DNA from: JAJCZB01 sp964350195
GTDB taxonomy: Bacteria > Babelota > Babeliae > Babelales > Vermiphilaceae
Direction: 5' to 3'
DNA: 64,000 nucleotides
NCBI GenBank assembly: GCA_964350195.1
Contig: CAYGJB010000003.1
Span: 1 to 64,000, forward strand
Part shown: in pieces, positions 1 to 9,002 of the stretch
How the letters are laid out: each line of letters opens with the position of its first letter
Numbering within the stretch: position 1 is the first letter of the stretch
Translations under genes and position numbers: made by a program
The notes under the pieces: model-generated
What the model was told of the DNA's origin: nothing
Database searches by the model: none
Seen by the model: the letters and a program-made list of their open reading frames with translations, nothing else

Positions 1-155
1 CGCTTGCAAATTATAAATAAAAAAGCTCGTTCAATAACGAGCTTTTTTTCGCAAGCACTCTCTGCAATTCTTGCCTACACTTTGGATAATAATAATCGAT
101 TTTTACGTTTAGAATTAAGTGATGTGAGAACTGTTTTAATTTCCTGATTCAACTA
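1..155. other. Gene-free left edge with hairpin
   Basis: This stretch holds the terminator-like hairpin at 19-49 and no convincing gene. A short open frame from about 52 to a TGA near 146 could be the tail of a gene interrupted by the neighbouring IS, but I do not recognise it. Sequence near 121-141 (starting GTGAG) has weak resemblance to the reverse complement of 1024-1045 and might be an imperfect IS end. Confidence 0.35.
19..49. terminator. Hairpin terminator
   Basis: An 11-bp perfect stem (AAAAGCTCGTT / AACGAGCTTTT) closes a CAAT loop at 32-35. It is flanked by A and T runs, so it could work in both directions. The outer bases GCTTGC (2-7) and GCAAGC (52-57) could extend the stem. Confidence 0.7.
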
Positions 156-1024
156 ATGTTAGTAGAAATTTTCTGTGAAATTGATGATTGTTGCAAATTT
201 TTTGAGAAGCAAACTGAGATTAAATTTTTGGGAAAGAGCAAAAAAGTCGGAAGAAAAAGGTTTTTAAGCACAAGCGAAATTTTAACAATTTGCATCTATT
301 TTCATGCATCAGGATTCAAAAATTTCAAAGTTTACTATCAAACCATGATCAAAGGTTTTTTGCGATCAGCATTTTCAGGCGTTACAAGCTATAATCGATT
401 CATTGAATTGAGACAAAAATACATGCCCCTATTGGTAATTTACTCAAAGCTAAAAAGCGCGGGGTTGTGTGACGGCATTTCAATTATCGATAGCTGTAAG
501 TTGGAAGTTTGTCATGTACGAAGGGAATATTCGCATAAAGTTTTTAAGGGGATAGCAATGAAAGGATTTAGCAGCACCGGCTGGTTTTATGGCTTTAAGC
601 TACACATAATAATCAATAGAGTTGGCGAAATCATCTCTTTTTTACATTACTCCAGGAAATGTTGCCGATAACAATCATGATGTTTTGGATGCTCTTACGA
701 AGGATGTTTTTGGAAAACTAGTTGGAGATAAGGGTTATCTAGGGGCATTTGAAAAATTATTTGCCCAGGGAATCGAAACTTATTCATCGAATAAGAAAAA
801 ATATGAAAAATAAGCTTATGAATATTTATAACAAGCTCCTTCTTCGAAAACGAGGAGTTGTTGAGTCTGTGATTGGTATTTTGAAGGAGGAAAATTCAAT
901 CGAATACTCTAGCCTTCGTAGTTTTACAGGCTTTATTGCTCATATTTGTGGCGCAATTGCAGCCTACTCTTTTCGGCCTAAAAAACCCCTCATATTTGAG
1001 GAAAAATATTTGAAATTAGCTTAA
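156..1024 (+). pseudogene. IS982-family transposase, two frameshifts
   Basis: This is a DDE transposase of the IS982 family. The N-terminal part has the family-like SEILTICIYFHASG stretch and the catalytic-region motif IDSCKLEVCHVRR. The middle has TPGNVADNN followed by FGKLVGDKGYLG. The C-terminal part has LLLRKRGVVESV and a RPKKP tail. These three blocks lie in three different frames. One extra base is needed in the T6 run near 638-643 and another in the GAAACTT context near 776-782, so the product is broken in this copy. Without the shifts it would be about 290 residues, normal for the family. Homopolymer sequencing error cannot be excluded for the first shift. Confidence 0.85.
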
Positions 1025-1100
1025 AACTAATTTTCGAACTCACGTTAATACTATTTTTTTATAGCATCAGATTGTTTTTATAAAAAAGAACAATTCGTTA

Positions 1101-2567
1101 TTATCCTAAAAGCTTTTTGAGTATTTCTTGAATCATTTTAGGATTGCCTTTTCCTTGAGTTTTTTTCATTGCTTGTCCAACAAAAAATCCACTCAATCGT
1201 TGCTTGCGATCATCTGGAGATTGACGATATTGTGCAACATTATCAGGATTTGCGTCCATGACTTCTTTTACGATCTTCTCTAGTTCATCTACAGAACCAA
1301 TCTGCTCAAGGCCTTTTTCTTTTACGATATTAGCAGGGTTTTCACCTGATTGTGCTACCGATTCAAACACTTCTTTAGCGGCGTGATTATTGATCTTACC
1401 TGACTCAACGAGCTCCACAATGGCGCTTAATTTTTCAGGAGTCACTTTACAGGTTGCAATATCAATGTTGCGCTCTTTCAGATAGCCAAGAAGATCGCGC
1501 AAAATCCAATTAATGAGCTGTTTGCTTGAACTGTATCTGCTTGCTTCATCAAAATAATTAGCAAGAGTAAGGTCTTCAATTAAGATATCAGCTTCATATG
1601 GGGATAGGCCTTTTTTTATGAAACGTTCAAATTTTTGGTGCGGTAGTTCTGGTAATTGTTTTCGAATTCGTGCCACCCATTCATCATTAGTCTTGATGAC
1701 AGGCAGATCTGGATCATTAAAAAAACGATAATCAGCTGCCTCTTCTTTTGATCTCATAACGATACTCATATGATTTTTAGTATCCCAAAGACGTGTTTCT
1801 TGAGATATAGATCCACCTTCTTCGAGTGTCTCAATCTGGCGTTCTATTTCATATTCAATAGCATCGCCAATAAATTTGAAAGAGTTGATATTTTTTAGCT
1901 CAACACGAGTACCAAGTTTTTCTGTATTGCGCTTTTTAACAGAAATGTTTGTATCTGCCCTAAGTGAACCTTCTTCCATGTTTCCTGTGCAGATACCAAG
2001 ATATTGCACGATAGATCGTATTGCTTTCAGATAGGTTTTTACTTCATAGGCGCTTGAAAGATCTGGCTCGGAAACAATTTCTAAAAGGGGTGTTCCTGCT
2101 CTATTTAAATCAACAAAGCTTTCATTATCAGCCGAATGCAAATTTTTACCGGCGTCCTCTTCCATGTGAATGCGATTCAAGCGGATAGTTTTTTCTGTAT
2201 CATCCTCGAGGCGAATAGTCACAAATCCGTTAACACAAATAGGTTTGAACTGTTGTGTAATTTGATAATTTTTTGGAAGGTCCGGATAAAAATAATGTTT
2301 TCGATCAAACGTAGATTTTTTTGCTATGGAGCAATTTGTTGCTAGGCCAGCAAGAATAGCATAGTCCACTGCTTGCTCGTTGATTGCTGGTAGGCTACCA
2401 GGGGCCCCGGTGCAAATATTGCAAATATGTGAGTTGGGTTCATTGGTTACTTGGCGAGCAGAAGCGCAAAACATTTTACTTTTGGTGGTAAGTTGTACAT
2501 GAACTTCGATACCAATGGTTACTTCATACTCGGGATATTTGTCGATAACAGAAGCTGTGCGTGCCAC
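1101..2567 (-). CDS. gatB: Aspartyl/glutamyl-tRNA amidotransferase subunit B
   Basis: GatB is the kinase and tRNA-binding subunit of GatCAB, which converts Glu-tRNA(Gln) or Asp-tRNA(Asn) to the amide form in organisms lacking GlnRS or AsnRS. The 488-residue length is typical. Visible family motifs are the N-terminal GIEVHVQL, the YPDLPKNYQITQ segment near residues 93-105, and the signature DLNRAGTPLLEIVSEPD near 150-166. The C-terminal part is the helical YqeY-like tail, ending in GNPKMIQEILKKLL. It lies 50 bases downstream of the RNase G/E gene on the same strand, so the two may be cotranscribed. GatA and GatC are not in this window. Confidence 0.97.
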   Translation of the reverse strand: MARTASVIDKYPEYEVTIGIEVHVQLTTKSKMFCASARQVTNEPNSHICNICTGAPGSLPAINEQAVDYAILAGLATNCSIAKKSTFDRKHYFYPDLPKNYQITQQFKPICVNGFVTIRLEDDTEKTIRLNRIHMEEDAGKNLHSADNESFVDLNRAGTPLLEIVSEPDLSSAYEVKTYLKAIRSIVQYLGICTGNMEEGSLRADTNISVKKRNTEKLGTRVELKNINSFKFIGDAIEYEIERQIETLEEGGSISQETRLWDTKNHMSIVMRSKEEAADYRFFNDPDLPVIKTNDEWVARIRKQLPELPHQKFERFIKKGLSPYEADILIEDLTLANYFDEASRYSSSKQLINWILRDLLGYLKERNIDIATCKVTPEKLSAIVELVESGKINNHAAKEVFESVAQSGENPANIVKEKGLEQIGSVDELEKIVKEVMDANPDNVAQYRQSPDDRKQRLSGFFVGQAMKKTQGKGNPKMIQEILKKLLG

Positions 2568-2617
2568 AAAAGCCTTTCAGTCTGAAAAAATTAGATAATC
2601 GAACTAGACTGATTATA

Positions 2618-4126
2618 TCATTTTTTCGTTAGTTTGTAGTGAGCGATATTGAGTTGAGGATCAGTAAGAAGGGTAATCTTAACTTTATTTCCTTTTTCAA
2701 GGGTCAATAGTGCGTTGTATTCTACTGAGGATAAATAATCAAATACAGCTGTGTTGACGCTGATTGTTGCTCCTTTTGATTTGCCCATTTTTCTCAAATC
2801 TTCTTTTACCCCTTCGAGCACTGTGAAGCTAGCGGTCTTTATTGAAGAAACAAATCCAAGCCCTTTGCAGGTGGTGCAGGTAGACGTGAGCTGTTGCGAT
2901 AATGTTTTTCCTGAGCGTTTTCGAGTCATTTGTACAAGGCCAAACTCAGAAACTTTGAGCACTACTGATTGAAATTTGTCCTGCTCGCGTAATGTTTTTT
3001 CAAGGGTATTGAATAGTTTTTGTCTATTTCCGGAGGTTGCCATATCAATGAAATCGATCACAATTAATCCGCCAATATTGCGAAGTCTTAGTTGTCGAGC
3101 TGCTTCATGGGCTGCTTCGACGTTTGTTTTAAAAATTGTGTCTTCGAGATTAGCACGCCCTGTAAACTTTCCGGTGTTTACATCAATCACTGTCATTGCT
3201 TCAGCGGTTTCGATTATTAAAGAACCGCCGGACTTTAAAGGAGCTTTTTTCTCAAGAGCAGCTTTGATTTGAGATTCAATATCGTATTCTTTAAAGAGAG
3301 GTACGTCTTTTGTATAGATTTTTACTTTCATTGCATGTTCAGGTGCAATTGTTTTTATAAATCTATAAAGCTCTTTGTGATTTTCTTCATTATCCGTGAT
3401 TACAGCTTCCACGTCGTCATCTAAATGATCGCGAACTACTTGGAAAGAAATAGGAAGGTCTTCGTAAATTTTTGCTTTTGGTTCAGCTGTATTGAATGAT
3501 TTTTGAATCGTTTCCCATGTTTTTACAAGATAGCGCAAATCTTTTGCTATCTCTTTAGCACTGCGTCCTTGACAGGTAGTACGTATAATACCACCCATTC
3601 CTTCGGGAAGCTGTTGGCGAACGATATCCTTTAGCCTATATCGTTCATCACGATCATCTATTTTTTTAGAAACACCTAAACGAGGAATGTTTGGAGTTAA
3701 TACAAAAAATCGACCAGGAAGAGTAAAACAAGTTGTGAGTTTTGCTCCTTTTTCATACACAGGTTCCTTGCTTACTTGCATTAAAATTGGATCCCCTTCT
3801 TTGACTATTTTGGCAATGTTTGGCTTTTGTCGACGAGCCTTTCCTTTGCTTGTTTCATCAAATTCAACCTGCGAATGCTTACTCATATTCTCTATGGCGA
3901 GTTCTCGATCGATTTCAGAAATATGAAGAAAACCAGCTTTCTCTTGGCCAATATCAACAAAAGCGGTTTGGATACCTGGAAGGACTTTTGTAACGATTCC
4001 TCTAAAGAAAGCCCGCTCAAGTGACTCTTGGGTGTGGGTGGCGAAATAAATATTTTGCAGAACGCCATCCTGAGTGATGCCAACTCGTGTTTGCCACGGG
4101 GCGTCATTAATTAAAATCTTTTTCAT
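2618..4126 (-). CDS. rng: Ribonuclease G/E family endoribonuclease
   Basis: This is a single-strand-specific endoribonuclease of the RNase E/G family, involved in rRNA maturation and mRNA decay. An N-terminal S1-like RNA-binding part (VLPGIQTAFVDIGQEKAGFLH) is followed by the 5'-sensor/RNase H-like part and the DNase I-like catalytic part. The catalytic aspartates fall in TVIDVNTGKFTG and LIVIDFIDM. The zinc-link cysteines are in CTTCKGLG. At 502 residues it has the short RNase G layout, without the long RNase E C-terminal scaffold. It is divergent from pal and upstream of gatB on the same strand. Confidence 0.95.
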   Translation of the reverse strand: MKKILINDAPWQTRVGITQDGVLQNIYFATHTQESLERAFFRGIVTKVLPGIQTAFVDIGQEKAGFLHISEIDRELAIENMSKHSQVEFDETSKGKARRQKPNIAKIVKEGDPILMQVSKEPVYEKGAKLTTCFTLPGRFFVLTPNIPRLGVSKKIDDRDERYRLKDIVRQQLPEGMGGIIRTTCQGRSAKEIAKDLRYLVKTWETIQKSFNTAEPKAKIYEDLPISFQVVRDHLDDDVEAVITDNEENHKELYRFIKTIAPEHAMKVKIYTKDVPLFKEYDIESQIKAALEKKAPLKSGGSLIIETAEAMTVIDVNTGKFTGRANLEDTIFKTNVEAAHEAARQLRLRNIGGLIVIDFIDMATSGNRQKLFNTLEKTLREQDKFQSVVLKVSEFGLVQMTRKRSGKTLSQQLTSTCTTCKGLGFVSSIKTASFTVLEGVKEDLRKMGKSKGATISVNTAVFDYLSSVEYNALLTLEKGNKVKITLLTDPQLNIAHYKLTKK

Positions 4127-4299
4127 CAGCTTTACCTAAAATTTTTATCATATGGCTTTAAAATAAGCCTTCCTCCCCCTCTTTTATTACTATACCGAAT
4201 ATTTTCAAAGATGAGTAGCAATGGCCGAAAAAATGTGATACATTCACCTAAATAAAACGGGTAGATGTCCTCTAATAAACAATAATGAAAGGATTTGTA

Positions 4300-4977
4300 A
4301 TGAGTAATAAGGGAACTTCTCTCCTTCTAATTGCCCTTTTGGTCGCCCTTCCTGGCTGTATGGATAAGGGTAAAGGTAAAAAGAAAGAAGATCATAAAAA
4401 AAGCTACAAGATGAATCAAAGCATGGCTGCGAGAGATGAATTTTCCGATGTAAGCATGCCCCTTGCTGATGCTGATGATATTGAGTTTGCTGATGATTCA
4501 ATCAAAAACTTTTTCAGCGATATGGACGAATTCGTATCTTTCAATGAAGATGCTGATGAAAATGCAGCAAAAATGAGCAAAGATCAGTTTAGCTGGAAAG
4601 ATTCTGAGGACAATAAGAAAGTAGAAACTGTTTACTTTGAATTTGGCAAATACAAAATAGATGAAGATCAAGAAGAAAAAATAGAGTATAATACAGATGA
4701 GATCAAGAGTGCTTTAGTTGATGCTAAAAAAGATGATCCAAATGCAAAATTGATTATTGAAGGACATGCTTGTGCTTCAGCAGGTTCTGCTGCATATAAT
4801 CTTGCTCTTTCTGAAAAGCGTGCTAAAGAAGTAGCGGATCGCTTAGTTGCTAGTGGTGTATCGCGCGATGATATGAAAGTAGTGGGACGAGGTTATGAAA
4901 TGCTCGTTGCTAAAGAAGGGTCTCGTGAAGAACAATGGCCAAACCGTCGCGTTGAACTTCATGTAGTATCAGCGTAA
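4300..4977 (+). CDS. pal: Pal-like peptidoglycan-associated lipoprotein
   Basis: This is an outer-membrane lipoprotein with a C-terminal OmpA/Pal peptidoglycan-binding domain. The signal peptide ends in the lipobox LPGC, so Cys about 20 residues in should be lipidated. A Lys-rich then acidic linker of roughly 85 residues follows. The OmpA-like domain starts near VYFEFGKYKID and carries the LSEKRAKEVADRL helix and the final RRVEL motif. I choose ATG 4300 over the in-frame ATG 4285 because AAAGGA (4288-4293) sits 6 bases before it. A strong terminator follows at 5001-5024. No tolB or tolQRA gene is nearby. Confidence 0.9.
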   Translation: MSNKGTSLLLIALLVALPGCMDKGKGKKKEDHKKSYKMNQSMAARDEFSDVSMPLADADDIEFADDSIKNFFSDMDEFVSFNEDADENAAKMSKDQFSWKDSEDNKKVETVYFEFGKYKIDEDQEEKIEYNTDEIKSALVDAKKDDPNAKLIIEGHACASAGSAAYNLALSEKRAKEVADRLVASGVSRDDMKVVGRGYEMLVAKEGSREEQWPNRRVELHVVSA

Positions 4978-5000
4978 TTAAATTTAAGAAAATTATTAAA

Positions 5001-5024
5001 AAAAGGGAACTACGGTTCCCTTTT
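5001..5024. terminator. Terminator after pal
   Basis: AAAAGGGAAC and GTTCCCTTTT form a perfect 10-bp stem with a TACG loop, followed by a T run. It lies 24 bases after the pal stop codon. Confidence 0.85.
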
Positions 5025-5286
5025 TTTGTTTAATAAATCAATTTTTAAAGAAAAATAGATATAGAAATTATGATAGCAAATGCAAAAAGATAGATAGTCT
5101 CTAGCATTATAAGGTTGAATATACAAACTGGAAGGGTGAAACAGCCTGGCGTGAAATCGTACTTGTAAAAATTATGTGGAGCGCAATAGAGTCGCATTCA
5201 AAAGATTAATAGCTTTTAAAGATATGGGATCGTGATAAAAATGATTTTAAAATATTTGTTATGACGGATATTAAGCAATGGAAGGA

Positions 5287-6561
5287 TTAGCGTAATATCT
5301 TTTTTATTAGTAGGCGAATCTCTTGTTCAGGATTTTTTTTCGTAAACTTATCAAAATTTTTTTTAATTTCATCGAGTTTTTCTTTGTTGGAGATGAAATC
5401 GGTCACCAGACGAGGCACTTGATATATCCTTTTAATAACGTTTCCTAAGCCATATTCAATGGTGAAATTATGATTCAACCTTTCCCAATTTAAAGCATCT
5501 GAAGTCCCATCGATAAGCATTGGAAGATGAGCGTATATTGCTTCGTTAAAGCTAACTGATCCTGATTTTGTGATAAATAAATCAGAAATTTTCATTAAAT
5601 CAGGTATACGATTAGTAAAACTGACAATCGTTTTTGTTATATGCGGTGGGAATGATATTTGTTCAAGAGACTTTCTGAGTTCTTCGCTGCGTCCGAGTGC
5701 AATAATAATATGAGCAGGTATTGTGAGTTTGGATAATTGTTTACTAAATCTATAAAGGTCTTGTGATCCCTGTGCACCCATGAGCAAAAGTATCACAGGT
5801 TTATTGTCAGGAATGTCAAAATCAGCTTTAATTGCACGAATATTATTCGGTTGAAAAAAGGCTTTTTTTATCGGAAATCCGGTGTAGGAGATGTATTTTT
5901 TGTTTATATTGAATTTTTCGATGGATTCCATAATTGTTTTATTATCGTATGAAAGAGCTACACTGAATTTATCATAATCTGGTTTATTAATACCATTGAA
6001 AGCCATAGTCCCATCGAGATCTGTAGGGATCAAAAGAAACGGTATATTCAGTTTTTTGGCTACATTGAATATCAAGCTGTTTACTAGGGGAATCACTGAC
6101 ACAATGAGATCTGGCTTGTGTTCGATAAGGTATTTTTCAAGAAGAGGCTCAATACTATTTTTTCGCCATAAATAGTACCAAGAACCAAAATTATACATAA
6201 GATTAGTCATTTGGAACCACTTCTTTTTTAAGAAATAATTGTAAATATCCTCTCCGCCAGATTTGCTCGAGATCCAGGCGGTGGGATCGATTTGACTTAA
6301 TACATCGGCAAACATAAATGATTGTCCTGTGCAAAAATCTTCATCCAAATATTCATGCAGCGCATTCATTACGGAAATATGTCCGCCTCCCCCGCGACTT
6401 GAAAAAATTAAAATCTTTTTTTTGTCTTTATTGCAGCTGTTTGCTAAATAGGGCGATTCGGTTTGAATTACCCTATTTTGTGGCGGCATTAAGTAAGAAA
6501 AAAGAATCCCGCAAACAAAAATAATGCTAATAATAGAAGCAATTAATTTTTTTATGTTCAC
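5287..6561 (-). CDS. MGDG synthase/UgtP-like glycosyltransferase
   Basis: This is a GT28-type glycosyltransferase of the monogalactosyldiacylglycerol synthase/processive diacylglycerol glucosyltransferase group, expected to glycosylate diacylglycerol or a related lipid at the membrane. A signal-anchor helix (about residues 5-27) precedes the N-terminal domain, which opens with KKILIFSSRGGGGHISVMNAL, matching the family's glycine-rich GGGH acceptor loop. The C-terminal half has the nucleotide-sugar-binding region, with VILLLMGAQGSQ and later LFITKSGSVSFNEAI, similar to the G-G-x-T/S-E region of MurG. Its real substrate cannot be read from sequence. It is separated from mnmE by about 176 bases and is probably its own unit. 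Confidence 0.85.
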   Translation of the reverse strand: MNIKKLIASIISIIFVCGILFSYLMPPQNRVIQTESPYLANSCNKDKKKILIFSSRGGGGHISVMNALHEYLDEDFCTGQSFMFADVLSQIDPTAWISSKSGGEDIYNYFLKKKWFQMTNLMYNFGSWYYLWRKNSIEPLLEKYLIEHKPDLIVSVIPLVNSLIFNVAKKLNIPFLLIPTDLDGTMAFNGINKPDYDKFSVALSYDNKTIMESIEKFNINKKYISYTGFPIKKAFFQPNNIRAIKADFDIPDNKPVILLLMGAQGSQDLYRFSKQLSKLTIPAHIIIALGRSEELRKSLEQISFPPHITKTIVSFTNRIPDLMKISDLFITKSGSVSFNEAIYAHLPMLIDGTSDALNWERLNHNFTIEYGLGNVIKRIYQVPRLVTDFISNKEKLDEIKKNFDKFTKKNPEQEIRLLIKKILR

Positions 6562-6737
6562 TAACTAATCCTAAATTTTCATTTAAACTGATCTAAAGAC
6601 TGTAGGAATAAAGATAATAGGAGTATTGATTTTTGTATGACAACGCTTAAAAGAGTGCCATTTCACCATTTTATACAACCTCCACAACGCTATATTTTCT
6701 ATTAGTATAACATATGATAGTAGGCTTGACCACAGCC

Positions 6738-8105
6738 CTATTTTCCTATGCAAAATTCACGAAAAATAGCATCCATGGCAGCTTCTGAGATTGTTTTTCC
6801 GGTGAGCTCAGAGAGCTCTGAAAGAGTTTCGTTGAGGTGATGTGAAACTAACTCGTATTGGATTGGGCTTTTTAAAAGTGGCAGGATGGAGGGTATTTTT
6901 TGCTTGAGCCTTAACAATAACGAGTGCTGGCGCTGGCTCAGCAGATAAGGGCTTGGAGTTCCTTCGAGTAACCTGTTCACCCTGTCTTTAAGGGTTTTCT
7001 TGATTTGATTTATGGATTCTTTGCTATTGATTGAAGCTAGCAGAATTGGTTTTGCAAGAATCTGTGCTTTCTGATGAAGGTCTGATTTATTGTAAACGAG
7101 CAAGGATTTTTGGTCGTATTTTTTCAGAAGATCACTATAGATTGCTATCTCTTGATCTGATTGTTCTCGTGATCCATCTACAGTGAGAATAACGATATCT
7201 GCTTTTTCTGCTTCTTGATATGATCGAGCAATGCCTTCTTTTTCTATAATTTCTTTTGTTTGTCGTAAGCCGGCAGTATCAATCAGTGTCCAATAAAACC
7301 CATCTTCATAGAGACCTGCTTCTATAACATCTCGAGTTGTTCCTGCTTGATTAGTAACAATTGATCTTTTAGAACCGATTACCTCATTAAACAATGAGGA
7401 TTTACCAGCGTTTACTGATCCAATAAAAGCAATACGAATTCCTTCTCGAATTTGTTTTTGTTTGCCAAATGATTCCTCTAGTTCAGCAATTTGCATGAGA
7501 GATTGTTCAATAATTGAGCTAATTTGGGATCCAAACTCAAGATTTTCTTCATCCAAAAATTCAAAGCTGGCTTCGCATAATGCAACTGCGTGAAGAAGTT
7601 GTTTTTCTATTGCTATCATTTTTTGAGAAAGTGATCCTTCGAGCTGTGCCAATGATCGCTTGATTGCTTGCTGACTATTGGCATGAATGAGTTCGTTGAT
7701 AGACTCTGCTTGAATAAGGTCTATCTTTTTATTGATCACAGCAAGTTTGGTGAATTCTCCTGGTTGAGCTAAGCGTGCTCCTGCAGATAGGGCACGAGCA
7801 ATAATTGCTTCGATAATAAATGGATTATTATGACAGGTAATTTCCACTGTATCTTGGCCAGTGAATGTTTTGGGGGCGCGCATGAGAAGAAATAAAACAG
7901 AGTCTATTGAGCTTCCGCTTAGACTTATAACTTTGCCGTATTGGATAGTATGAGTGGGCTGATTATGAAAGTTCTTTTTACCAGACAGCAGGGAGATAGC
8001 ATCAGCTATCGTGATGGCATTGGGGCCGGAAATACGTATAAGCCCGATAGCACCGGGACCTTTTGGCGAACAAAGAGCTACGATTGTGTCATCGTGAATA
8101 ACCAT
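6738..8105 (-). CDS. mnmE: tRNA modification GTPase MnmE
   Basis: MnmE works with MnmG to place the (carboxymethyl)aminomethyl group on wobble U34 of tRNA. The N-terminal tetrahydrofolate-binding domain begins IVALCSPKGPGAIGLIRISG. The inserted G domain has a P-loop (GSVNAGKSS), the G3 motif DTAG and the G4 motif NKSD. The protein ends in the family's essential C-terminal C-x-G-K (CIGK). I choose ATG 8105 rather than the in-frame ATG 8117 because the Shine-Dalgarno GGAGGG (8110-8115) would otherwise lie inside the coding region. It follows jag by about 20 bases, the conserved jag-mnmE order. Confidence 0.96.
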   Translation of the reverse strand: MVIHDDTIVALCSPKGPGAIGLIRISGPNAITIADAISLLSGKKNFHNQPTHTIQYGKVISLSGSSIDSVLFLLMRAPKTFTGQDTVEITCHNNPFIIEAIIARALSAGARLAQPGEFTKLAVINKKIDLIQAESINELIHANSQQAIKRSLAQLEGSLSQKMIAIEKQLLHAVALCEASFEFLDEENLEFGSQISSIIEQSLMQIAELEESFGKQKQIREGIRIAFIGSVNAGKSSLFNEVIGSKRSIVTNQAGTTRDVIEAGLYEDGFYWTLIDTAGLRQTKEIIEKEGIARSYQEAEKADIVILTVDGSREQSDQEIAIYSDLLKKYDQKSLLVYNKSDLHQKAQILAKPILLASINSKESINQIKKTLKDRVNRLLEGTPSPYLLSQRQHSLLLRLKQKIPSILPLLKSPIQYELVSHHLNETLSELSELTGKTISEAAMDAIFREFCIGK

Positions 8106-8126
8106 TAAACCCTCCATAAATCCTTG

Positions 8127-8699
8127 CTACGCTGTGATCAAGAGTACCTTTAAGTTACGAAGTTGCTTTTTATGGCGCTGCCGCAATGTTGTCATGATCA
8201 AACAGGCAAAACTACTGAATAACATTCGATCTCTTCCTGATGACCCTGTTAAAGAAGAATCAAAAATAAATTTGAGGATATTGCCTGAATGTGACGTTTC
8301 ATAGTTCACCTTAGGTAGTCCAGTATAGGACAACGTTTCTTTAACCCAATCAACAGCCTCATGAGCCAATCCATCGGTCCATTCTGGCCGAGTTTTTTTT
8401 GGTTGTATCTGTGCTTGTGGCTGTGGTTCCGTTTGCTTTCTGGGCTGTTCTTCTTTTTGCGGCGGTTTTGGCGTTTCAGGAAGTCGTTGAACAGTTGGGC
8501 GGTGAATAGGGCGTTGAGATTCTGCTTGTTTTTCATCAAAGAAGAAAGCTATTTTTGCTGACTTTTTAGTAAGCCCAAACATATTACGTTCAGGTTCTTC
8601 AAGAACTTTTACTGAAAATTGAGCAGGTTTTCCTGCCCTATTCCAAGCAAGATCAATCGCTTTACTAATTGAAGATGCTTCTTCCATAAGTGACTTCAT
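8127..8699 (-). CDS. jag: Jag/KhpB-like RNA-binding protein
   Basis: This belongs to the SpoIIIJ-associated (Jag/KhpB) family, usually made with the YidC insertase and acting as an RNA-binding regulator. The N-terminal Jag_N domain covers about residues 1-50 and contains PERNMFGLTKKSAKI. A Gln/Pro/Lys-rich linker spans roughly 60-105. A KH-like domain fills the rest, ending at residue 190. The C-terminal R3H domain found in most Jag proteins is absent. The position directly upstream of mnmE supports the assignment. A tRNA-Gly gene, not yidC, lies upstream. Confidence 0.85.
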   Translation of the reverse strand: MKSLMEEASSISKAIDLAWNRAGKPAQFSVKVLEEPERNMFGLTKKSAKIAFFFDEKQAESQRPIHRPTVQRLPETPKPPQKEEQPRKQTEPQPQAQIQPKKTRPEWTDGLAHEAVDWVKETLSYTGLPKVNYETSHSGNILKFIFDSSLTGSSGRDRMLFSSFACLIMTTLRQRHKKQLRNLKVLLITA

Positions 8700-8772
8700 A
8701 TAAGGCCGTCCTAATGCAATTTTTGTGTGGGGTAGCTCGAAATGTTTTTCTACTTTATACGACTAGAAGTTT

Positions 8773-8848
8773 TGGAGCGGGAAACGGGATTTGAACCCGC
8801 GACCTTTGCCTTGGCAAGGCAACGCTCTACCAGCTGAGCTATTCCCGC
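8773..8848 (-). tRNA. tRNA-Gly(GCC)
   Basis: The 76-nt cloverleaf has acceptor GCGGGAA pairing with TTCCCGC, D-arm GCTCAGCTGGTAGAGC, anticodon stem TTGCC/GGCAA with loop TTGCCAA (anticodon GCC), and T-loop GTTCAAATC. The 3' CCA is encoded. Confidence 0.97.
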
Positions 8849-8941
8849 GTTGTAACGTTATATTAAAGAATAAATCTATGGTATCACGGTGGATGTGTTT
8901 GTCAATAAAAAATCCCCATAATCCTATCATTTTGACCCCCC

Positions 8942-8971
8942 TTGCAAAGCTTATTGGTTTTCGAGTACATT
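8942..8971 (+). promoter_or_regulatory. Candidate promoter of ruvA with overlapping dyad
   Basis: TTGCAA (8942-8947) and TACATT (8966-8971) are spaced by 18 bases, a sigma70-like arrangement about 30 bases before the ruvA start. AGTAC (8964-8968) and GTACT (8981-8985) form a dyad over the -10 and start region, a possible operator. Confidence 0.45.
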
Positions 8972-9002
8972 AGTAGAAGTGTACTAAAATCAAGGGAAAC
9001 AC

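Noticed and set aside
4244..4501. Leftward 85-residue reading frame over pal
   Set aside because: Shadow of the pal coding region; the translation is rich in His/Gln and has no start signal.
5030..5286. Possible small RNA between pal and the glycosyltransferase
   Set aside because: I found no clear promoter, terminator or conserved stem in this stretch.
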